From assembly GCA_018881555.1 (NCBI GenBank), contig JACAXG010000231.1, positions 62,001-126,000 on the forward strand: a stretch of DNA of 64,000 nucleotides, written 5' to 3'. The notes under the pieces are model-generated. The model searched no databases. It was not told the origin of the DNA and worked only from the letters and a program-made list of their open reading frames with translations. The DNA comes from Amblyornis subalaris. Its lineage: Eukaryota > Chordata > Aves > Passeriformes > Ptilonorhynchidae. Of the stretch, positions 38,201-47,267 are shown piece after piece (within the stretch, counting starts at the first letter, position 1; each line of letters begins with the position of its first letter). The position numbers and the translations under genes were made by a program.

Positions 38201-39083
38201 GGTCTTCAGACTCCTGTAGTGTATACGATTTGGTTAAAAGAAAATGCCAATCTCTGCCTATTACCTAAAAGAGAAAAATAGTAATGTATATATGCAAAAT
38301 ATGAAGCCCAGCCTTTCCCAGTGAAAAAATAAAATTGATGAATTAAGTATTTTTCATATCTATTTCAATTATATGAAGAATTTGGATGGTTTAATAATGC
38401 CTCTTTCTGTGAGTCTTGGCTCACATTTGTTGTTGCAGTCATGGCAACGCTTGCTGGTCATAGATTGATGGATTACTGGCATCACACTCCTGGTGAAGGT
38501 GCTCCTTTCAGACCTCAAATATGCAGAATAATACACAGAAAGCCATTAGTAAATATTACAATTGTGGCGGTAGAATCATTCTTCAGTGTGGGCTATAGAG
38601 GAGAAGACTTTGATTTTCAAACATCTTCCAGCTTTTTTAACATTTGAAGAATTAATCTTGTTCCTTCAATTCTTGCCTTGCACCAGTAAAAATTGCTGAC
38701 AAATGCAGCCTTATTTGCAGCCATTAATTCTTAGCTGTACAAAATCACCTCAACAGTTTTCCATCAAGTTTTCTTTCATTTGGAGGTAACTTTTGTGTAC
38801 TCTTTCACTAATCACAAAGGCTGCTTTGGATTTGACTGGACTTACTCGGTCAACAGACCTTGAATTGGAGAAGATAGTTTTATGGTCTACTGAGAAACCA
38901 GTTTTACATGGAAATTAAATACAAGAACAAGGGTTGGAAAATGTTAAGGCTATGGTACAAAGTATAACATACCTGTGTGAGCCAAGGACAGAATACTAGC
39001 CACTTTCAATTTCCTGACTTTTGTTAGTTTGTAATTCAGTGCTTTTATTTAAATGCTTTTGCCTGCAATTTTACAACTTATTT
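32211..39083. other. Probable intron sequence before the provirus
   Basis: About 6.9 kb of AT-rich DNA between a CR1 copy and the 5' LTR remnant. It contains a short GATA-type repeat at 32846-32869 and scattered A and T runs. No exon with a paired acceptor and donor plus a convincing peptide was found. Open frames such as 38441-38647 look like chance. Confidence 0.5.
32846..32869. repeat. Degenerate GATA microsatellite
   Basis: The sequence AGATAGAGATAGGTAGATAGAG is a short, imperfect GATA-type simple repeat. Confidence 0.7.
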
Positions 39084-39159
39084 GGAGAAATTCTATCTTT
39101 TGCAGAGGAAGCTCTTCGAGTCTTCCTCCTAAGTTTGTCCAGACCGTGACAAACATATT
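39084..39159 (+). repeat. Truncated 5' LTR remnant (U5 end)
   Basis: Positions 39095-39159 match 3' LTR positions 44783-44847, from ATCTTTTGCAGAGGAA to the terminal GACAAACATATT, with about five mismatches. A shared GAGAAATTCT lies just upstream, but in the 3' LTR about 30 extra bases separate the two blocks. The rest of U3 and R is missing here. The 5' LTR therefore lost most of its promoter, and the provirus cannot be transcribed from it in the normal way. Confidence 0.85.
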
Positions 39160-39178
39160 TGGTGCATTGGCTGGGAAA
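39160..39178 (+). other. Primer-binding site of the provirus
   Basis: The sequence TGGTGCATTGGCTGGGAAA begins directly after the LTR end, where the tRNA primer-binding site sits in retroviruses. It starts with TGG, complementary to the CCA end of tRNA. I cannot assign the tRNA species with confidence. Confidence 0.65.
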
Positions 39179-39243
39179 GTGAAAAAAGCTGTGCTGATTA
39201 CAATTTGGTTTTAATTACTGTGTATTAGGGTAAAGTAGTCACC

Positions 39244-39531
39244 ATGTGGTGTAAGATACTAATCTCTCTCTGTTCTCTAGATCTGCTTAAGGCACTAATG
39301 CTTTTCTGGTCTTTAGGCCTGTTTGCCTGCCCACAGATAGCTCCAGTTTTGTTCTTGGTATTTATCTTTATCAAAACAGGGATAGCAACCAAGATTGCTA
39401 TGCTTCTTTACTTAGTAATACTGATTTATAAGAAGTTCATAGAGGTACTGGGAGTTATTCGAGATGTGTATGGTTTGTTGATTATGTGTTTTGGTCTCAG
39501 TTGCCTGTTCAGGGGGTCTTACAGTAATTAG
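39244..39531 (+). CDS. Hydrophobic leader ORF of the provirus, unknown function
   Basis: This 95-codon frame starts at an ATG in a good context (ACCATGTGG) about 65 bases after the primer-binding site, and ends at TAG before gag. The protein is very hydrophobic. Likely membrane segments are at about residues 5-28, 32-62 and 76-90, with the basic IYKKF motif near residues 61-65 between the last two. It has no resemblance that I recognise to gag, pol or env. Its place between the primer-binding site and gag is where many retroviruses carry a non-coding leader. It contains no N and no stop although pol in the same element is badly decayed. It could be an accessory membrane protein of this ERVL lineage, or a chance frame in T-rich leader DNA. 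Comparison with other copies would decide. Confidence 0.45.
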   Translation: MWCKILISLCSLDLLKALMLFWSLGLFACPQIAPVLFLVFIFIKTGIATKIAMLLYLVILIYKKFIEVLGVIRDVYGLLIMCFGLSCLFRGSYSN

Positions 39532-39653
39532 ACCCAATTTGTAGGAGGAGATGGGTTTTCCCAGCCTCCTTCTTTCCNTTTGAATTTGATACATCACCTT
39601 TTAANAATGTTTAGTTTCCTCTGAATGTTAAAGAAACCGCTTTCCTGGTTTTC

Positions 39654-40760
39654 ATGGTGCTTAATTTTGTGGGTTTACTCTATATGTTTTACTCCTCTAA
39701 AATCACACCTGAGATGTCCAAAGGGGCTGATGAGACACCTGACCCAGGTGTGAAAATAAAGGCAGAGGGGCAGGCAGATAAATCAGCAAATACCCCAGTT
39801 ACTCAGGCTGTAGCCAAACCAGATGCAGGGCCTAAGCCAATGACAGTTGCTCCCGTCACAAGAAGAAAGCACAAAACCAAAACTGATTGCCCAGTGAAGG
39901 ATGATGATAGTGACACGGGGGAAGGGCCCTCAAGGCCAGCAACTGACTCAGAACCAGAAATCATTGTTGAGTCCATGTCTCTGAAGGACCTTCGTGGCCT
40001 AAGAAAGAATTACACCCGACAGTCTGATGAATCTATATTAAGTTGGTTAGTCCNTATTTGGGATGCTGCAGGCGATACTACAGTTTTGGATGGCACTGAA
40101 ACGAGGCATTTGGGATCCTTGTCACGTGATCCAGCTATCGATCAGGAGATGGTAGTGCCGCCTGACCCTCACAGTCTCTGGATGTGTCTCTTGGAAAGTG
40201 TGAGACAAAGATACCAGTGTCAAGATGATCTCTATTTGCAGCAAACCCCATGGAAAACCATGGAACAAGCGATTCAACGCTTNAGAGAACTGGCAGTGAT
40301 AGAGATTATCTTCATAGAACACCCAAGGCTTGGAATTAAGAACCCAGACTTGATAAGAGTGACACCAGTGATGTGGCTAAAACTCATACGACTTGGGCCA
40401 CAAGAATACTCTTCTGCTTTAGCAGCAATGGAGCCAGATGGGACCGTGCATGACATGTCGAAGAGGCTCCGAGCATATGAAGATGCTGTGCATGGCCCAA
40501 CACATGCAAGAATTTCAGCTGTGGAAACACGTCTGCAGAAATTGGAAGATGAGATGAAGGAGAATTACAAGAAAGTGGAAGATAAGATGGAGGAGAATCA
40601 CAGAAAAGTGGAAGATAAGATAGAGGATAATCTCAAGGAACTCAAGGAGATTAAANAGGACCTTTTCCAAATCTCAGCGATACAGACCAGAGGTTCTTTT
40701 ACCAGATGCAGACGTTTCCCACCTAGAGAGAAAGCATACACCTCACGAGGTGAGCTGTAA
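39654..40760 (+). CDS. gag: ERVL-type gag, open reading frame of 368 codons
   Basis: This is the gag polyprotein frame, encoding the capsid-forming structural protein. The first ATG gives a hydrophobic start (about residues 1-14); an internal Met at residue 21 (39714) begins MSKGADETPDPG and may be the real start. Residues 21-105 are polar and disordered. A globular capsid-like part with SLKDLRGLRKNYTRQSDES follows from about residue 108 to 295. A charged coiled-coil repeat with related KVEDKMEENHRKVEDKIEDN units covers about residues 300-335. No Cys-His zinc knuckle is seen. Three codons contain N. Two cannot be stops (CNT, TTN), but NAG at 40656-40658 could hide a TAG. The same frame continues past TAA at 40758 into the protease region, interrupted by TGA 40806 and TAG at about 40908. 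The native gag may therefore have been longer. Confidence 0.8.
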   Translation: MVLNFVGLLYMFYSSKITPEMSKGADETPDPGVKIKAEGQADKSANTPVTQAVAKPDAGPKPMTVAPVTRRKHKTKTDCPVKDDDSDTGEGPSRPATDSEPEIIVESMSLKDLRGLRKNYTRQSDESILSWLVXIWDAAGDTTVLDGTETRHLGSLSRDPAIDQEMVVPPDPHSLWMCLLESVRQRYQCQDDLYLQQTPWKTMEQAIQRXRELAVIEIIFIEHPRLGIKNPDLIRVTPVMWLKLIRLGPQEYSSALAAMEPDGTVHDMSKRLRAYEDAVHGPTHARISAVETRLQKLEDEMKENYKKVEDKMEENHRKVEDKIEDNLKELKEIKXDLFQISAIQTRGSFTRCRRFPPREKAYTSRGEL

Positions 40761-40961
40761 TTCTTCTTGTGTGATTGTGGAGAAAACATGAGGAGGTGGC
40801 ATAGATGACCTACCGCTGCTCTGGCACGACGAGTGCGTGAATTAAAGGACGGCAAAACTCAAAAAGGAAGTTCCACCAGAAAGGAAGTAGCTTCTAACAA
40901 GGACTAGAGGGGCCCTGCCTCTAGCCAGGTAGAGGCTAGGGATAACCGTGTTTTTTGGACT

Positions 40962-41249
40962 GTGTGGATTCGTTGGCCTGGCACATCAGAACCACAAAAA
41001 TATGAGACCTTGGTTGACACTGGTACACAGTACACACTAATCCCATCGCGATATGTGGGGGCAGAACGTGTCTCTATTGCTGGCGTAACAGAAGGATCAC
41101 AGGGTTTGACCCTGGTGGAAGCTGAGATGAGCCTAACTAGAAAAGACTGGGAAAGACGTCCCATTGTGACTGGCCCAGAGGCCCCATGCATTCTAGGCAT
41201 AGACTTCCTCCGAAATGGGTATTTCAAAGACCCGAAAGGACTCAAGTAG
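40962..41249 (+). pseudogene. pro: Retroviral aspartic protease segment
   Basis: This 95-codon segment contains LVDTGTQYTLIPS, the catalytic Asp-Thr-Gly of a retropepsin, and near its end ILGIDFLRNG, the usual C-terminal hydrophobic motif of this family. It would cleave Gag and Pol polyproteins as a dimer. It is in the same frame as gag but is separated from it by three stops (40758, 40806, 40908), and a TAG ends it at 41247. Within the domain itself no lesion is seen. Confidence 0.75.
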
Positions 41250-41329
41250 GCATTTGGGATAGCTGCTGTAGAGACAGAGGGTATTAAACAATTGAATACT
41301 TTGCCTGGACTATCAGAGAACCTTCTGCA

Positions 41330-42141
41330 GTAGGCCTTCTAAAGGGGGAAGAACAACGAGTACCAATTGCCACTTCGACAGTGCATCGCCGACAGTACCG
41401 GACAGCTCGAGATGCTGTGATTCCCATCCACAAGATGATCCGTGAGCTGGAGAGCCAAGGGGTGGTCAGCAAAACCCACTCACCCTTCAACAGTCCCATT
41501 TGGCCTGTGCGCAAATCTGAAGAAGAATGGAGATTGACTATGAGCTATCGTGCCTTAAATGAAGTGACTCCACCGTTGAGCGCTGCTGTGCCGGACATGT
41601 TGGAGCTCCAGTACGAGCTTGAGTCCAAGGCAGCGAAGTGGTATGCCACTATTAACATTGCCAATGCATTTTTCTTCATTCCTTTGGCAGCAGAGTGCAG
41701 GCCTCAGTTTGCCTTCACCTGGAGGGGCGTACAATATACCTGGAAGCCGGTTTCGCCATCAAGAAGAACAAAGTCAAGGGACCTGCTCGAGAAATCCAGT
41801 TCCTGGGAATAAAGTGGCAAGACAGACGACGTCAGATTCCCACCGAAGTCATCAATAAGATCACAGCCATGTCTCCGCCAACCAACAAAAAGGAAACACA
41901 AGCTTTCCTAGGTGCCATAGGCTTTTGGAAAATGCATATTCCTGAGTACAGTCAAATTATAAACCCTCTCTACTTGGTTACCTGCAAAAAAAGCGACTTC
42001 CATTGGGGCCCTGAACAGCAACAAGCCTTTGCCCAGATCAAGCAGGAAATCGCTCATTCAGTAGCCCTTGGCCCAGTCAGGACAGGACCAAAAGTGAAAA
42101 ATGTACTCTACTCTGCAGCTGAGAGCCATAGTCCATCCTAG
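41330..42141 (+). pseudogene. Reverse transcriptase segment lacking its active-site block
   Basis: The finger region is recognisable by RELESQGVVSKTHSPFNSPI and PVRKSEEEWRLTMSYRALNE. The first palm motif (ATINIANAFFFIPL) is also present, with Asn in place of the expected first catalytic Asp. The segment ends at about 41742, after FTWRGVQYTW. The sequence then jumps in a different frame to GFAIKKNKVKGPAREIQFLG, which follows the catalytic palm in relatives. The stretch that should hold the YXDD motif is absent. The rest of the thumb and connection (KKETQAFLGAIGFWKMHIPE) reads on to TAG at 42139. Confidence 0.85.
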
Positions 42142-43030
42142 AGCCTTTGGCAAAAGGTGCCTGGTGAGACTCAAGGCCGACCACTGGGATTCTGGAGCTG
42201 AAGCTACAGAGGGTCTGAAGCCGACTACACTCCAACAGAGAAGGAAATCTTGACAGCCTATGAAGGAGTCCAAGCTGCCTCAGAGGTAATAGGCACTGAA
42301 GTACAACTTCTCGTAGCACCCCGACTACCGGTGCTGGGGTGGATGTTCAAAGCAAAGGTTCCCTCTACCCACCACGCCACAAATGCCACATGGAGCAAGT
42401 GGATTGCTCTCATCACACAGCGCGCCTGTATTGGAAAACTAAATTGCCCTAGGATCTTGGAAATAATCACAAATTGGCCCAAAGGTGAAAACTTTGGTCT
42501 CACTGATGAAGAGGAACAAGAACAGGTGACACGTGCTGAAGAAGCTCCACCATACAACCAACTGCCAGCAGGAGAAACACGCTATGCTCTTTTCACTGAT
42601 GGTTCCTGTCGCATTGTAGGGATGAAACGAAAGTGGAAAGCAGCCGTATAGACCCCCACACGACAGGTTACAGAAGCTAAAGAGGGAGAAGGTGGATCTA
42701 GCCAACTTGCTGAACTCATAGCCATTCAGTTAGCCTTGAACATTGCTGAAAGAGAGAAGTGGCAAAGCTCTGCCTCTACACTAATTCATAGCTGGTAGCC
42801 AATACTCTGTGGAGTTGGCTAGAAAAGTGGAAAAAGGCTAATTGGCAGCATAGGAGAAAACCANTCTGGGCTGCTGAAGAGTGGAAAGACATCGCTGCCC
42901 GGGTAGAAGAACTACCTGTGAAAATCCACCATGTAGCTGCCCATGTCCCCAAGAGTAGGGCTAATGAGGAGCACCGAAACAACGAGCAGGTAGATCAGGC
43001 TGCAAAGATAGACATGTCAAAGATAGATTT
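42142..43030 (+). pseudogene. RT connection and RNase H segment
   Basis: After TAG 42139 the same frame continues through a TGA at about 42204 to a stretch of 133 open codons (42250-42651). It includes LFTDGSCR, the first RNase H catalytic Asp at 42598-42600. A TAG follows at 42649. The helix with the catalytic Glu (SSQLAELIAIQLAL) is next. After a frame change near 42763, YTNS appears where a TDS would be expected, so the third acidic residue is Asn. It is followed at once by TAG at 42789. A His-containing AAHVPKSRANEEH block lies near 42940-42980. Confidence 0.8.
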
Positions 43031-43039
43031 AAATTGACA

Positions 43040-43918
43040 ACATAAGGGAAAGTTGTTCCTAGCTCGATGGGCCCATGATGCCTCAGGCCATCAAAGCAGA
43101 AATGCCACCTATAAGTGGGCACGAGACCGAAGAGTAGATCTAACCATAGATAGTATTTCTCAGGTTATCCATGATTGCGAGACGTGCGCTGCGATCAAGC
43201 AGGCCAAGCGAATAAAGCCCCTGTAGTATGGTGGGCGTTAGTCTAAATACAAGTATAAGGAGGCCTAGCAAGTAGATTACATCACATTGCCTTGAACACG
43301 CCAAGGTAAGCGCTATGTACTCACAATAGTAGAAGCCACCACAAGATGGTTGGAGACCTACCCGGTGCCTCATGCTACTGCCCGGAACACCATCCTAGGC
43401 CTTGAAAAGCAAGTCCTTTGGAGGCATAGTACCCCTGAGAGAATTGAGTCCGACAACGAGACTCATTTCAAGAACAACCTTACAAACACTTGAGCTAGGA
43501 AACATGGCATTGAGTGGATGTACCATATCCCTTACCATGCACCAGCAGCAGGCAAAGTGGAGTGGTGCAATGGATTACTAAAAACCACCTTGAAGGCACT
43601 GGGTGAAGAATCTTTCAAAAATTAGGAGCAACACTTAACAAAAGCCACCTGGTTAGTTAACACCTGAGGTTCCACCAACCGAGCAGGCCCTGCCCANTCT
43701 GAATCTCTGCATACAGTAGATGGAGATAAAGTACCAGCAGTACATGTTAGAGGACTGTTAAGAAAGACTGAATTACTTCTTCCTCGAGTACAGACAAACC
43801 CATCCGTGGGGTTGTCTTTACTCAAGGACCAAGTCATACATGGTGGGTGATGCAGAAAGATGGAACAACACATTGTGTGCCACAGGAAGATCTAATGTTG
43901 GGTGAGAACTACNTGTAA
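43040..43918 (+). pseudogene. Integrase segment with D,D-35-E and eight stops
   Basis: The zinc-binding HHCC module is visible as HDASGH (near 43073-43090) and CETC (near 43178-43189). The catalytic core keeps its three acidic residues: Asp at 43275, Asp at 43452 in ESDNETHF, and Glu at 43560 in GKVEWCNG. Exactly 35 residues separate the last two, the classic D,D(35)E spacing. In-frame stops lie at 43224, 43239, 43266, 43293, 43491, 43623 and 43665, plus 43035 just before the domain. A frame change near 43780-43840 precedes the C-terminal tail ending at TAA 43916. All eight stops in this frame are TAG or TGA. Confidence 0.88.
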
Positions 43919-44035
43919 ATACCACTGTTTGCTGAATGTCACTGTCATTATTTGTATATAGCTGTATATATGTATGTNTAATTGTGTATGTGTAGAGTTA
44001 GATATATGTTAGTTTGGGCATTAAGCCGACGATAT

Positions 44036-44051
44036 AAGATAAGGGATGGAA
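44036..44051 (+). other. Polypurine tract of the provirus
   Basis: AAGATAAGGGATGGAA directly precedes the TG that opens the 3' LTR. This is where the plus-strand DNA primer tract lies in retroviruses. It is purine-rich but interrupted by two T residues. Confidence 0.6.
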
Positions 44052-44843
44052 TGTCCTGGAGTGACTTTATGATGCTATATATCCCAATCGCCTGCTTAAT
44101 GAAAAGTATTAACTCTGTGTCTTTAAGCTGGCTCGAGAAGCCAGGAGCTATGTTTTGGTTTTCTTCGAAGGATATTTACATTGTTTCACTTTTATCAGCT
44201 TGCTATGTTNTGGCTCTGAGGAGAGAACATCTCGGCAGTCGCTTTCTATAGTTGAAGGCGAAGGGACACTTTTTTTACCNTTACCTTTTTCTTGTGAGCT
44301 TTTGNCTGGTTTTTACTCAGCTGAGGGATATTCAGATGGAGTTAAAACTTGCTTTTGGCTTTTTCCCTCCTCTGCCTGAGGCAAGGGAAGAAGACCGTTT
44401 TGTTTTTTTGTCCTGGGATTGTATTTTCTTTTTCTTCTTCCTTTGGAACTGTACAACAGACAACTGGGCTCTGTTCTACATACCATCTCTCCGGGGCCTA
44501 CACCCCCGGGCCTGGACAGGGCCTACTCCGTACTCAAGCAGCTAGCTAGAGACAGAGCAGAAGACCACACCTACCAAAGACTCAGGACTTTGATTCGTTC
44601 AGGTTATCCTCCTCACGAGAGATTTATTATCTAAAATTATTCATTTTTATTTTTATCTCTTTTCCCTTCCCCTGGTGCCTGTGTGCACCCCCCCCAGCAG
44701 CTGGGTTTTGCTAAATAAAGAGGTTTTTTTTCACTTTCCTCNGAGAAATTCTTAAAGGGAGGGGAAGGGAGTTCTGAACCATATCTTTTGCAGAGGAATC
44801 TCTTCGAGTCTTCCTCCTTAGTTTGTCCAAACTGTGACAGACA
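44052..44843 (+). repeat. 3' LTR of the ERVL-like provirus, about 792 bp
   Basis: The element begins TGTCCTGGAGTGACTTTATG after a purine-rich tract and ends GTGACAGACA, giving the usual TG to CA termini. The end could be shifted by a few bases because both LTR ends continue TATT. It contains AATAAA at 44714-44719, followed by a GT/T-rich stretch, and a C-rich, hairpin-prone block (CCGGGGCC, CCCCCGGGCC) at about 44490-44525. No convincing TATA box was placed. The 3' flank (TATTGGCCGG) gives no clear target duplication because the 5' side is truncated. Confidence 0.85.
44714..44719 (+). promoter_or_regulatory. LTR polyadenylation signal AATAAA
   Basis: An exact AATAAA lies in the 3' LTR and is followed by a GAGGTTTTTTTT downstream element. 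As the provirus is in sense with the host gene, this signal could compete with host transcript elongation. Confidence 0.65.
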
Positions 44844-45177
44844 TATTGGCCGGCTTCTTGGCTACTGTATGCTGACAATCACATGTTTCTTTGTCTTTTA
44901 GTGAAACTCAAGATTCTTGTGTTGATGTTGTCTTATTTTTCATGATTTGTAATCTAATTAGGAGTGCCTGGCTTGGCTGTTTTTGATGCTTTGTACATAT
45001 TAAGTTTCATTGCCCAGTATGTGGGAATNTAGACAGCATTTACCAGCTCATTAACCTCTTTAAATTGGCAGCAGAATGGATGATTTCCTGTCACCATCAC
45101 AGGTCAGTGGATGCATTGCACTCTAATGGACTCTTTCTAGAATATTTGAAAACTGTTAAACTACCACAGTACTGACT

Positions 45178-45194
45178 GATTGATTGATTGATTG
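45178..45194. repeat. GATT tetranucleotide microsatellite
   Basis: Four tandem GATT units, with a related ACTGACT just upstream. Confidence 0.85.
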
Positions 45195-45944
45195 GCATGA
45201 TTTTTCTAATTTATGTGGGTTTTTTGGGAGGGGGGCAAATCCAGATAAGATAGTAGGTTAATGTTGCTGTTCTGAAGTCAGGAAAGGCAAATGTTGACTA
45301 AGAAAACCTCACTAGGTGATCCCGTTCGTCTGCAAAATATAAATATTTTGTACTCACACATCACATTTTCAGGACACAAAGTATAGGGTATGTTTGGACA
45401 AGGATGAAGTGCATATGACTGTATGGTCTCACTGATGTACTTGACCACTAGTAAGCATCTGCCCTAGATCTGTTCTTAGGAATTTAAAAGATCAGGAAGG
45501 GTGGCCTTTGCTTCTCTGTGTTCGAAGTAGTATCCTTTACAAAAGCTGTTAATTGAAGAAATCTGTAAACCTTATTTGCTTGTCAGTGGACCGTGGCAGT
45601 GTTGACACCATCATTCTTTCAAATGTTACACTTATCCGGTCTTGGAATTTTAGAGAGGTAGGTGATTTTTCTCTTCAGCTGAGTGTTCTCAGTCAAATAG
45701 AACTCATCGTGAGAAAGAGCTTCAAAACTAGAAGGCTCTGGGTTTGTAGTAGCTACAACTGGATTACCTGAGTTTTTGTTTTGTTTTGCCTGAGTACTTG
45801 CCATGTGAAGAGGAAGCTTGGTGTTACCTTCTGTTAGCTCAGCAGCAGAGAGAACTGGGTGCTTCCAGACAGCTTCACACCAAAACTGCTGAAGTCAATA
45901 AACACTATTACCAATCAGGAATGTTGGGAGAGCAGACAGTGATT

Positions 45945-45995
45945 AATATATGACTAATATAATATAATGACTAATATATGACTAATAATTAATAC
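45945..45995. repeat. Imperfect AT-rich tandem repeat
   Basis: Units of the form TATGACTAATA recur three to four times with spacing changes and intervening ATATAATATAAT. It is a simple low-complexity expansion. Confidence 0.7.
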
Positions 45996-47267
45996 TACAG
46001 TGATTAAATTTATGACTTTCCTGTACACATAGGCAGCACATATATAAAACTTGCTTACAGGTGGCTGAATACTAAGAGATGTTATGAGTCATGAAGTTAG
46101 CAGACCACAAAGCCATTCATATTAGTTGCTAACTCTATCTAAGCTCTCTAAGATTGTCACGAAAACACATGAGCAGGCTTTGTGACTGTCTAGCAGGTTC
46201 ATTAATTATAGATGCTTTGGATTAATCACATATCCTCATCACAGAGTGTAATTTAAGATTACAGAATGCATCGAGTCAATCTGCATGTCGTACTGCAAAA
46301 ATAAGATAGATGTCATATATTAGATTTTATGATTAACTTCATAATCTTGTCACAAATAGTAAGACTTTTGCTATCTTATTTAAAGGAATGTTTTTGATTT
46401 GTTTATGTTGCTGAAAACCACAGTACAGATTATAGACTCAAAGCTAACTTTTAAATGTGCTTTTCAAGGTGTGTCATGAAAAGAAACTTGCTTTTACTGA
46501 GTGTTATTTGCAGAAGTTAGCACTTTATTTTGTGGAAATATGTATACTGAATATGACACTGAATATAGCTTTTCCTCCTGAAAGCTTTTCCATAGGTAGC
46601 TGTTTAACTGAAGTGATTACTAAGATGGTCTTTTCATAAATGTCTACAGCTTGACACTGTGCTGAAATCAAAGTCCCTGTTCACCACAGCACTGACATAC
46701 CTGCGGTAATGCTGTGGGTATCATAACTTACGGGAAATTGGTCTGATAAATGGGCACTGAATATCTGCAGCTTTGGGTCGTAGTCATGATGTTCTCTGCT
46801 ATTGGCATGTTATGAGAATCTTAGACTGTGATTCAAAGAATGTATAATTGGATACGTATTTTTTTCCTGGCCCTGACATATCATCACGATGTTATATACT
46901 GTATATTATATTTTTGTTTACATTTCCATTCTGTTTTTAATTCTAAATGTCGCAACCAGAAACTTCTAGTTTTCAGTTATTAATGGAAAGACTGAATTTA
47001 ACTGTTCTGCCGCATACTGTCCATATATTCTTGTTATTGCAATTAGATTTCTCTGTCGACCTCAATATTGGAACAAGTTTGTTTTCTCAGCTTTTGCTTG
47101 TACAAATTGAAGTTGGGTGTTTATGACACTCATTTACTCCCAAACTATATTTTATGTATCAGTATCGTTTGAAAATTCTTAGTCCATGTTTTGTTACCTT
47201 ATTTTTAATATGCTATATCATTTTACAACTCACCTAACTTTATTTAATTTCCTTTTCTTTAATGCAG

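Larger units (their letters stand above)
40761..43918 (+). pseudogene. pol: ERVL-type pro-pol, multiply broken
   Basis: The remains of the retroviral enzymes are spread over three frames. Protease (40962-41249, same frame as gag) keeps its DTG active-site motif at 41016-41024. Reverse transcriptase continues in another frame (about 41330-41742). It then breaks off and resumes in a third frame from about 41743, after a deletion that includes the YXDD block. The connection and RNase H parts run to a TAG at 42649. A further frame change at about 42763 leads to the end of RNase H and the integrase. The last stretch, about 43840-43918, lies in yet another frame and ends in TAA. At least twelve in-frame stops are visible, so no functional polymerase can be made from this copy. 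Confidence 0.9.
39084..44843 (+). mobile_element. ERVL-like endogenous retrovirus, env-less, 5' LTR truncated
   Basis: This provirus reads left to right in the order: 5' LTR remnant, primer-binding site, hydrophobic leader ORF, gag, protease, reverse transcriptase, RNase H, integrase, polypurine tract and 3' LTR. No envelope-like frame lies between integrase and the 3' LTR. That arrangement, and the style of gag and pol, point to an ERVL (class III, spuma-related) element. The 5' remnant and 3' LTR share about 65 terminal bases with 5 differences that I count by eye, so the insertion is old. The provirus is in sense orientation inside the 22 kb interval between two host exons. The class assignment comes from layout and family knowledge, not a search. 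Confidence 0.9.
44850..47267. other. Probable intron between the provirus and the next exon
   Basis: AT-rich unique sequence with a GATT microsatellite at 45178-45194 and a repetitive ATGACTAATATA-type patch at about 45945-45995. No exon with good splice signals was recognised. Confidence 0.55.

Noticed and set aside
43919..44051. Possible env remnant between integrase and the 3' LTR
   Set aside because: Only about 130 bases of AT-rich sequence remain, with no surface or transmembrane glycoprotein features. ERVL elements typically lack env.
44155..44634. Overlapping 70-100 codon frames in the 3' LTR
   Set aside because: They overlap in different frames, contain N-codons and fall entirely inside the LTR, so chance frames are the simplest explanation.
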